Under the pieces are notes generated by a model, which saw only the letters and a list, made by a program, of their open reading frames with translations, was not told where the DNA came from and searched no databases. Both the position numbers and the translations under genes were made by a program. DNA of 10,580 bases from Pseudacidobacterium sp036264445 (GTDB taxonomy: Bacteria; Acidobacteriota; Terriglobia; Terriglobales; Acidobacteriaceae): assembly GCA_036264445.1 (NCBI GenBank), contig DATAQW010000375.1, forward strand, positions 1 through 10,580, in the 5' to 3' direction. Position 1 is the stretch's first letter. The number at the start of each line of letters is the position of its first letter. Below are positions 6,100-10,580 of this stretch, piece after piece.

Positions 6100-6937
6100 G
6101 GGCTGTCTGCGGGACGGATGCGTCTTCGGATGTTTTCGGCAAAACTCCAGCGAGAATGAAGGCGCCTCCGGCCACTGCAACATCCTTAAGAGTGTTGATG
6201 AACTCGCCGTTATTGGCAACTCCAGCCGCTACACGAAAGGCATAGGTAAGCACAGCTACTATCAAAATCATGGCGCCCAATGCTGTCGCGGCGGAGCGGG
6301 CACGTTTCCCAATCAGGATCATCACGCCGGAAACCAGCAGAAAGGCGCCGGTAAAGTAACCCCAGAACAGCCGCCAGGGAATCCAGAAAGAAACAAAGGA
6401 CCAAGAGGGAATGCCGGGAGTGTAACGCGTATAGAAAAAGTGCTCGATGCCGAACAACACCATAATGGCCGCGAAGCCTGCCCCCAGAATTGCCTGAGAC
6501 TGACGGGAATTGCCTTGCCCCTTCGCGGAGGACGCAGCGAGGAGAAAGGCGGAAAGTGTCAGAGCCGTGTCCTTGAGAGCATTGTTGGCTCCGCCTGTCC
6601 CATTGAACGACCACAGGACATGCACGTCTCCCGGTTTCTGCGTGATGCTGAGCGCCATGCTGGGCAGATGAATCAGCATCACAAACAAACCCAGCATCAC
6701 GCCCAGCAGGGTTGCGGCTAGGCGCGTCTGCCTGCGCGCGGCGATGCTGATGCCCGATGCCAGAAGCGCGATCCCGGTGAAATACGCCCAGAACAATCGC
6801 CACGGTATCCACGGCGGCACGATCAGGGCGACAAATTTCGCGAACCTGAAATGCATGACGCCGGAATACACCATCAGCAGGGCTAGTAGAAATTCGCCAA
6901 ATCTGGGAAGCCATCTCAGATGCTTATCGCTATCCAT
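6071..6937 (-). CDS. DoxX-like membrane protein with two tandem modules
   Basis: This 288-residue protein is hydrophobic throughout, with about eight membrane segments, and consists of two related halves. Each half has G-x-x-H-F (26-30 and 163-167), then WIPWRLFW followed by a YFTG helix (43-55 and 185-197), a short basic loop (ARRQTR, GKRARS), another helix, and a closing helix starting NALKD or NTLKD (119 and 248). The modules resemble the four-helix DoxX/DoxD family of inner-membrane proteins, many linked to quinones or thiol redox, but I cannot assign a substrate. The C-terminal tail (268-288) is Ser/Thr/Pro-rich and hydrophilic. ATG 6937 follows a good AGAGGA ribosome site. Its last 29 bp overlap, tail to tail, the end of the bshB1-like gene. 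It is a single-gene unit, divergent from the two-component pair. Confidence 0.85.
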   Translation of the reverse strand: MDSDKHLRWLPRFGEFLLALLMVYSGVMHFRFAKFVALIVPPWIPWRLFWAYFTGIALLASGISIAARRQTRLAATLLGVMLGLFVMLIHLPSMALSITQKPGDVHVLWSFNGTGGANNALKDTALTLSAFLLAASSAKGQGNSRQSQAILGAGFAAIMVLFGIEHFFYTRYTPGIPSWSFVSFWIPWRLFWGYFTGAFLLVSGVMILIGKRARSAATALGAMILIVAVLTYAFRVAAGVANNGEFINTLKDVAVAGGAFILAGVLPKTSEDASVPQTAPTSTAQESA

Positions 6938-7299
6938 CGCCGTCCTCTCTGATAAGAAAACACATCATAGTCATGCGGATTTTCAAGAGCAAAGCGAGAG
7001 CTGGCCGCCGGAACCAGGAGTGAGGCGGGCCGTTCTAAAAGTGCGATGAATCGATAAAACGATTGAGCTCTATCTCCCGTACTTCTCAACACCTGTAGCA
7101 GGTTCTCACGCTGAAGTCCGGGGACCGTATGTCCGTCAAAATGCAGTGCCACATCTTTTGGGAGCAAAGGGGTTAGGAGGGCGCAATTGCCAAATTAACA
7201 GAACGTTTGCATTCTCTTTGCCATCCTGGGATAGGCTGGAAAAGGAAAAATCCCTGCGTTCTTGCCAGAAAAGGGCGCTGTGCGAGGTAACAAACGAGC
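6938..7299. other. Gene-free stretch between divergent transcription units
   Basis: These 362 bases separate the DoxX-like gene from the response regulator. I find no tRNA, convincing small gene or strong hairpin. A minus-strand frame (6916-7167) has only a TTG start without a ribosome site and poor codon bias, so I do not call it. The right third is richer in A and T and holds the promoter candidate listed separately; the left part must hold the promoter of the DoxX-like gene, which I could not pin down. Confidence 0.6.
7207..7235 (+). promoter_or_regulatory. Possible promoter of the two-component operon
   Basis: TTGCAT (7207-7212) and GATAGG (7230-7235) are separated by 17 bases and resemble a weak sigma-70 -35/-10 pair, about 65 bases before the start of the response regulator. 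I saw no direct repeats that would mark an autoregulatory OmpR-family site. This is a weak match. Confidence 0.25.
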
Positions 7300-8001
7300 G
7301 TGACTCAGACCGTATTCTTACTTGAGGATGACGCAGACATTTCACGACTGGTGCAGCACCACCTTGAGGCTGCCGGATTCGGCGCCCGTGTCTACGCCAA
7401 TCCGTCCAACGTCATTGCTGATGCGGAACGGCAGCCGCCCTCACTCTTTCTGCTGGACATCATGGTTCCCGGCGGAGATGGCCTCGACGTCTGCCGCCGT
7501 TTGCGCGGCCACGCGGCATTGAGCACCATTCCGATCATTTTTCTCACCGCCCGCGCTTCTGAGAATGATCGTGTCCTCGGCCTCGAACTAGGTGCCGATG
7601 ATTACATCACCAAGCCCTTCGCGCCTCGGGAGCTTCTGGCCCGCGTCAAGGCCGTTTTGCGGCGATTCGAACGGCCATCAACGCCGTCTGTCATCAGCTT
7701 CGAAGATATTGTGATCGACGCAGGAGCCATGCAGCTCAAGGTTCGTGATGAGCTGACTACTACCACTGCGACCGAATTCCGCCTGCTTGATTATCTGGCG
7801 CGCCATCCGGGTCGCGTTTTCAGCCGCGACCATCTGCTCGATGCCGTCTGGGGCGATGCCCGCTTCGTTACGCCGCGCTCCGTCGACGTGTATGTGCGCC
7901 GCATCCGTGAGAAAATCGAAGTTGATCCGGAAAACCCGCGCTTTCTCAAGACGGTGCGCGGCGCCGGATACCGCTTTGAGGTTCCACGGCCGGTGCAATG
8001 A
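7300..8001 (+). CDS. OmpR/PhoB-family response regulator
   Basis: This 233-residue protein is a complete PhoB-like regulator. The receiver domain (about 3-120) has the acidic pair D10/D11, the phosphorylated aspartate D53 (FLLDIMVPG), T83 and K105 before P106. The C-terminal winged-helix DNA-binding domain (about 130-228) shows TATEFRLLDYLARHPGRVFS, then the recognition-helix region RSVDVYVRRIREKI and the wing VRGAGYRFE. Phosphorylation by the partner kinase should promote dimerisation and binding to direct repeats in target promoters. The GTG start at 7300 gives the normal receiver N-terminus; a GAGG lies 12 bases upstream, rather far. The stop overlaps the start of the kinase gene by 4 bp, so the two are co-translated. 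It resembles PhoB most, but no phoU, pst or phosphatase genes are in view, so I leave the symbol empty. Confidence 0.95.
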   Translation: MTQTVFLLEDDADISRLVQHHLEAAGFGARVYANPSNVIADAERQPPSLFLLDIMVPGGDGLDVCRRLRGHAALSTIPIIFLTARASENDRVLGLELGADDYITKPFAPRELLARVKAVLRRFERPSTPSVISFEDIVIDAGAMQLKVRDELTTTTATEFRLLDYLARHPGRVFSRDHLLDAVWGDARFVTPRSVDVYVRRIREKIEVDPENPRFLKTVRGAGYRFEVPRPVQ

Positions 8002-9422
8002 CGGGCAGGGTATTCACCAAGCTGCTTCTGTCTTTCGTTCTGGTGCTTTTGGCCGGAACGGCCATCCTTGACCTTTCTCTGCGCCCCATCCTTGAACGGG
8101 CTGTAAGCGAGCAGCCTCATGGAGCGCGCGATCTCATTCTGGCCTCTGTGCTCGCATTATGCGCAGCCACTGTGTTGGCGGCATTTCTCACCCGCCGCAT
8201 TGCCAAGCGCCTGGACCGCATTGTTCTCTTCGCGAACCGCATCGCCGCAGGCGACCTCGCAGCCCGTTTACAGGAAGACGAACTGGATGAGCTGTCTGAA
8301 GTGGCCCGCGCGCTCGACGTAACTGCCAGCCGCCTCGAGCAGAGCTTCCATGCACTCGAAGCCAGCCGCCGCGAACTGACCACGCTGCTCGACAGCATGC
8401 AGGAAGCAGTCGTTGCCGTGAATGCGCAGGGGCAGGTCATCTGGTCGAATACCGTAATGCAGCGTATCTGTTCAAGTGCTGTCCGCGAAGGCCGTCCATT
8501 GGTGGAGCTGCTGCGCGATCCCGATGTTCTTTCCTGCGTAGAAGGCGCGCTTGGCCAGCGCCAGAACCTTACAGGGAAGGCGCTCACCGTCGCCCCCGGA
8601 AAAATCTTCGAGGTCAATGCCGCGCCCACTCCAGCCGGCGGAGCCGTGGCCGTGCTTCACGACGTAACCAGCATAGAGCGCGCAGAAAAGACGCGCCGCG
8701 ACTTCATCGCCAATGTCTCGCACGAACTGCGTACGCCGCTTACGTCCATCTCCGGTTACGTGGAAACCCTCCTCGAAGGAGGCGAAGAAGTCTCTCCGCA
8801 GGCGCGCGAATTTCTTTCCATCATTCTGAAGAACGCAACGCGCATGAACCGTCTGACCGAAGACCTTCTGGCTCTCGCCAGCGTCGAATCGGGCGACTAC
8901 AAGCTCATGCTCCAGCCCATGCGCGCCTCCGCGATAGTCGAAGATGCCATCGACTCACTCACCGGAATGGTGCTCGATTCTGACGTGATCCTGGAAGCGG
9001 GCGAAGTGACCGACGCGCTTGTGCTTGCCGATGCTGACGCGCTCAACCAGGTCTTCGGCAATCTGATTGAAAACGCCATGAAGTACGGCAAATCCGGAAA
9101 GCGTGTTTTGGTCGGTGCGCGCCAACTTGAAGACGAAAAGATGGTCGAATTCTTCGTGCGTGACTTCGGTCCCGGAATCGCCTCAGAACACCTCGACCGT
9201 ATTTTCGAGCGCTTCTACCGTGTAGACAAAGCACGTTCGCGCGAATCGGGCGGTACCGGACTCGGGCTAGCCATCGTGAAACATATTGTCATGGCCCATG
9301 GAGGAACCATCCGTGCGGAGAGCGAGCTTGGCTCTGGCGTGACGTTTCTATTTACCTTGCCCCTGGCTCCGGAAAAGAAGCCAGCGCCTGTCGAGCCCTT
9401 ATCGCAGGTTGTGACGAAATGA
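7998..9422 (+). CDS. PhoR-like membrane sensor histidine kinase
   Basis: This 474-residue kinase is the partner of the regulator just before it. Two membrane helices (about 8-26 and 46-64) enclose a loop of only about 20 residues, too short for a periplasmic sensor domain. A HAMP domain (about 66-118), a PAS domain (about 125-225), the phospho-acceptor domain with H242 in SHELRTP, and an ATPase domain follow. The ATP site is complete: N box with N355 and N359, G1 box DFGPGI (389-394), F box RIFERFYR (401-408) and G2 box GGTGLGL (418-424). The order HAMP-PAS-HisKA-HATPase matches PhoR, which senses through membrane partners or its PAS domain rather than an outer ligand. The ATG overlaps the regulator's stop (ATGA), so translation is coupled. 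The signal is unknown; phosphate starvation is the best guess from family only. Confidence 0.95.
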   Translation: MTGRVFTKLLLSFVLVLLAGTAILDLSLRPILERAVSEQPHGARDLILASVLALCAATVLAAFLTRRIAKRLDRIVLFANRIAAGDLAARLQEDELDELSEVARALDVTASRLEQSFHALEASRRELTTLLDSMQEAVVAVNAQGQVIWSNTVMQRICSSAVREGRPLVELLRDPDVLSCVEGALGQRQNLTGKALTVAPGKIFEVNAAPTPAGGAVAVLHDVTSIERAEKTRRDFIANVSHELRTPLTSISGYVETLLEGGEEVSPQAREFLSIILKNATRMNRLTEDLLALASVESGDYKLMLQPMRASAIVEDAIDSLTGMVLDSDVILEAGEVTDALVLADADALNQVFGNLIENAMKYGKSGKRVLVGARQLEDEKMVEFFVRDFGPGIASEHLDRIFERFYRVDKARSRESGGTGLGLAIVKHIVMAHGGTIRAESELGSGVTFLFTLPLAPEKKPAPVEPLSQVVTK

Positions 9423-9473
9423 ACGGGAGGTATCCCCGCCCCTCATTTGCACGGAGATGTTTTTGAAAGCGCG

Positions 9474-9499
9474 AAAAAAATACTAACTGCCACCGGCAG
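9474..9499 (-). terminator. Probable terminator of the PEGA protein gene
   Basis: On the minus strand CTGCC (9499-9495) and GGCAG (9491-9487) form a five-pair stem with a 3-base loop. TTAGTA follows, then seven T (9480-9474). It lies about 55 bases beyond the TAA of the PEGA gene. The stem is short, but the T-run is good. Confidence 0.4.
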
Positions 9500-9527
9500 G
9501 CTGTGCCCCCGTCAGGCGAGGCAGCCT
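9498..9527. terminator. Imperfect hairpin downstream of the kinase gene
   Basis: AGGCTG (9498-9503) pairs with CAGCCT (9522-9527), and an inner GCC/GGC extends the stem past a small internal loop. It sits between the convergent kinase and PEGA genes and overlaps the minus-strand terminator by two bases. There is only a broken T-tract on the plus strand (TTCTTAT). Confidence 0.25.
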
Positions 9528-9552
9528 CCGTTCTTATCAAGTGTACGGCGAT

Positions 9553-10215
9553 TTATTTCGTCGAAATTGCATTCAACGTAACTTCGGCGCCTGCCATAAC
9601 AAACAATTCCCTAGTCCAAGCTTGATGCCCATTTTGTGTCACGCTGATAGTGTGTTTTCCAGGCGACAGTTTGAGGACGGCAGGAGCATTCCCGACAAAC
9701 ACACCATCAACCAAGACGTCAGCGCCATCTGGATTCGAGGTTACAGACACACTTCCTTTGTCGCTGGTGTCTCCTCTTGGGTCGGCAGCTGTAGGAGGTA
9801 CATCAACATGCGGGGACTCTGTTTTCTGCGCTATACGTTGCGTGCTGGCATTGGCTAGTTCCTCTTGTACCTGTTGAAAGAACTTATCTGCCATCCGATC
9901 ACCCGCGTTGAAGGAATAGGCTGCCTGCTTCTGCTGTACATTGATAATCAGCTTTGCTTGATTGTTACCTGCTGCCTCTACGGACGCATTCGCCACAAAG
10001 CCATATGACCAGGCAGACACACCAGTCTCGAAGGTGATCATTAGGTTCTTTTCGTCCGTGAACGTAACAACGTGTCGTTCACGCGCGGTTTTTAATGCGG
10101 CTTGGAACACCTCATCTGGAGCATTGTTGAACACTTTCGTTTTCGGCTTGGCAAAGAGTGCTGTCGGTAGCAGAAAAACTAAGGTCAGAAGGATTAGTGC
10201 AGAACGGTTAAACAT
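9553..10215 (-). CDS. Exported protein with C-terminal PEGA domain
   Basis: This 220-residue protein has a signal peptide (hydrophobic 6-20, likely cleavage after LFA at 22); there is no lipobox cysteine. Residues about 24-120 form an alpha/beta domain that I do not recognise, beginning with a helix DEVFQAALKTAR and strands such as VVTFTDEKNLMITFETG; a polar linker rich in Asp, Pro and Thr covers about 122-152. Residues 153-216 are a PEGA domain: GSVSVTSNPDGADVLVDG, then VFVGNAPAVLKLSPGKHTI and a final strand pair. PEGA domains are small beta-sandwich modules of surface or periplasmic proteins, often thought to bind other envelope parts. No enzyme motif is seen. ATG 10215 gives the signal peptide directly; only a weak GAG lies upstream. 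Single-gene unit; role unknown. Confidence 0.9.
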   Translation of the reverse strand: MFNRSALILLTLVFLLPTALFAKPKTKVFNNAPDEVFQAALKTARERHVVTFTDEKNLMITFETGVSAWSYGFVANASVEAAGNNQAKLIINVQQKQAAYSFNAGDRMADKFFQQVQEELANASTQRIAQKTESPHVDVPPTAADPRGDTSDKGSVSVTSNPDGADVLVDGVFVGNAPAVLKLSPGKHTISVTQNGHQAWTRELFVMAGAEVTLNAISTK

Positions 10216-10230
10216 TTATTCTCGATTTTT

Positions 10231-10269
10231 TATGAGGTATAGCTGTTATTTCCAGCCATACAGCTCATA
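10231..10269 (-). promoter_or_regulatory. Inverted repeat in the leader of the PEGA gene
   Basis: AGCTGT (10241-10246) and ACAGCT (10260-10265) are perfect complements around 13 bases. TATGAG (10231-10236) also matches CTCATA (10264-10269), so the longer right arm of ten bases pairs with a left arm interrupted by six. It starts 15 bases upstream of the start codon and could be an operator or an mRNA hairpin. TATACC on the minus strand within it resembles a -10 box. Confidence 0.3.
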
Positions 10270-10270
10270 G

Positions 10271-10284
10271 TTTTATCAATAAAA
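10271..10284. repeat. A/T-rich inverted repeat
   Basis: TTTTAT and ATAAAA flank two bases in the AT-rich stretch upstream of the PEGA gene. It may be part of its promoter or a protein-binding site; no family of site is recognised. Confidence 0.25.
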
Positions 10285-10401
10285 TTGTGCAGAGAGCGCG
10301 ACGCGAAATCACCTACGGATTATGTAGCCTTTGCTGGTGATGAGATAGAGTTAAAGCAAGTGGCTGGGTCACGAAATGCTTACACCCAGTATATATCAAA
10401 A

Positions 10402-10418
10402 ACACAGGATCATGATCC
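10402..10418 (-). terminator. Perfect 12-bp palindrome followed by T-run, downstream of the edge gene
   Basis: GGATCATGATCC (10407-10418) is a perfect palindrome seven bases beyond the TAG of the truncated minus-strand gene. On that strand it continues as TGTGTTTTTG. As RNA it can form only a short stem with a CATG loop, so it is a weak terminator or a protein site. Confidence 0.3.
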
Positions 10419-10424
10419 ACACGT

Positions 10425-10580
10425 CTATCCATGCATCGCAGCATCTCCCGCGCCGCCAAAATACCGTCTGGCCTCGGGCCGGAAAAGAATCCAGGCAATT
10501 ACCGCGAAAATCAGTGAATGAATGAGAAGTTCACGCAACGCGCCGAAAGCGCTCAGACCGACATGAAATGCCATCCATAC
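10425..10580 (-). CDS. C-terminus of an unidentified membrane protein (truncated by window edge)
   Basis: The minus-strand frame is open from the right edge to a TAG at 10425-10427, giving 51 residues of a protein whose start lies beyond the window. It reads as a plausible C-terminal membrane segment: a helix LLIHSLIFAVIAWILF is followed at once by the basic, cytoplasm-type RPEARRYF and a short Gly/Ala tail. Composition and the positive-inside pattern support real coding, and the downstream palindrome with T-run fits its end. I do not recognise the family. With only 51 residues, chance cannot be excluded. Confidence 0.5.
   Translation of the reverse strand, partial: VWMAFHVGLSAFGALRELLIHSLIFAVIAWILFRPEARRYFGGAGDAAMHG

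Noticed and set aside
6916..7167. 83-residue minus-strand frame upstream of and overlapping the DoxX-like gene
   Set aside because: It needs a TTG start with no ribosome site, has third-position GC below that of the real genes, and matches no family I know. It could be a decayed gene, but evidence is too thin to list.
10285..10521. 78-residue plus-strand frame
   Set aside because: It runs antisense to the more convincing membrane-protein tail, has no ribosome site, and its composition looks random.
1..10580. Mobile elements, CRISPR arrays, toxin-antitoxin or defence systems
   Set aside because: No transposase, integrase, repeat-spacer array, small paired toxin genes or defence motifs were seen on either strand; all long frames are accounted for by housekeeping or envelope functions.

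Overview
The window looks like ordinary chromosome from a soil-type, moderately GC-rich Gram-negative bacterium, most likely Acidobacteriota (Terriglobia-like). This rests on the mix of families: an acidobacterial-style PQQ-like propeller protein, a fused homocysteine methyltransferase/methylenetetrahydrofolate reductase, a bacillithiol-type deacetylase, a YVTN-like propeller lipoprotein and a PEGA protein. The assignment is inference, not proof. There is no rRNA, tRNA, CRISPR array, transposase, integrase or phage gene, and no change in character that suggests an island.

Layout, left to right. 1-570 (+): 3' end of a PQQ-like beta-propeller protein. 595-2725 (-): a two-gene methionine/folate and DNA-repair unit, in which the bifunctional methyltransferase/reductase overlaps xseB by 14 bp; its leader carries a hairpin followed by a T-run. 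2955-4385 (+): an exported propeller lipoprotein, separated from the previous unit by a divergent promoter region. 4397-4430: a strong hairpin between two convergent genes. 4432-5277 (-): an exported subclass B3-type metallo-beta-lactamase with all its metal ligands. 5377-6099 (+): a BshB1-like PIG-L deacetylase whose 3' end overlaps the next gene by 29 bp. 6071-6937 (-): a DoxX-like membrane protein made of two tandem copies of one module. 6938-7299: a gene-free regulatory stretch. 7300-9422 (+): a PhoB/PhoR-type two-component pair overlapping by 4 bp. 9553-10215 (-): an exported protein with a C-terminal PEGA domain. 10425 to the right edge (-): the C-terminus of an unidentified membrane protein.

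How the genes fit together: most are single-gene transcription units that face or diverge from their neighbours, so the window is mainly a run of independent functions. Two real couplings are visible. The methyltransferase/reductase is translationally coupled to xseB, and the response regulator is coupled to its kinase. The kinase/regulator pair has no phosphate-transport genes beside it here, so its stimulus cannot be read from context. I see no clear new biological system. The points most worth a second look are the structured leader upstream of the methionine gene, the duplicated DoxX architecture, the Pro-to-Arg change in the zinc motif of the deacetylase with its possibly leaderless start, and the uncharacterised N-terminal domain of the PEGA protein.
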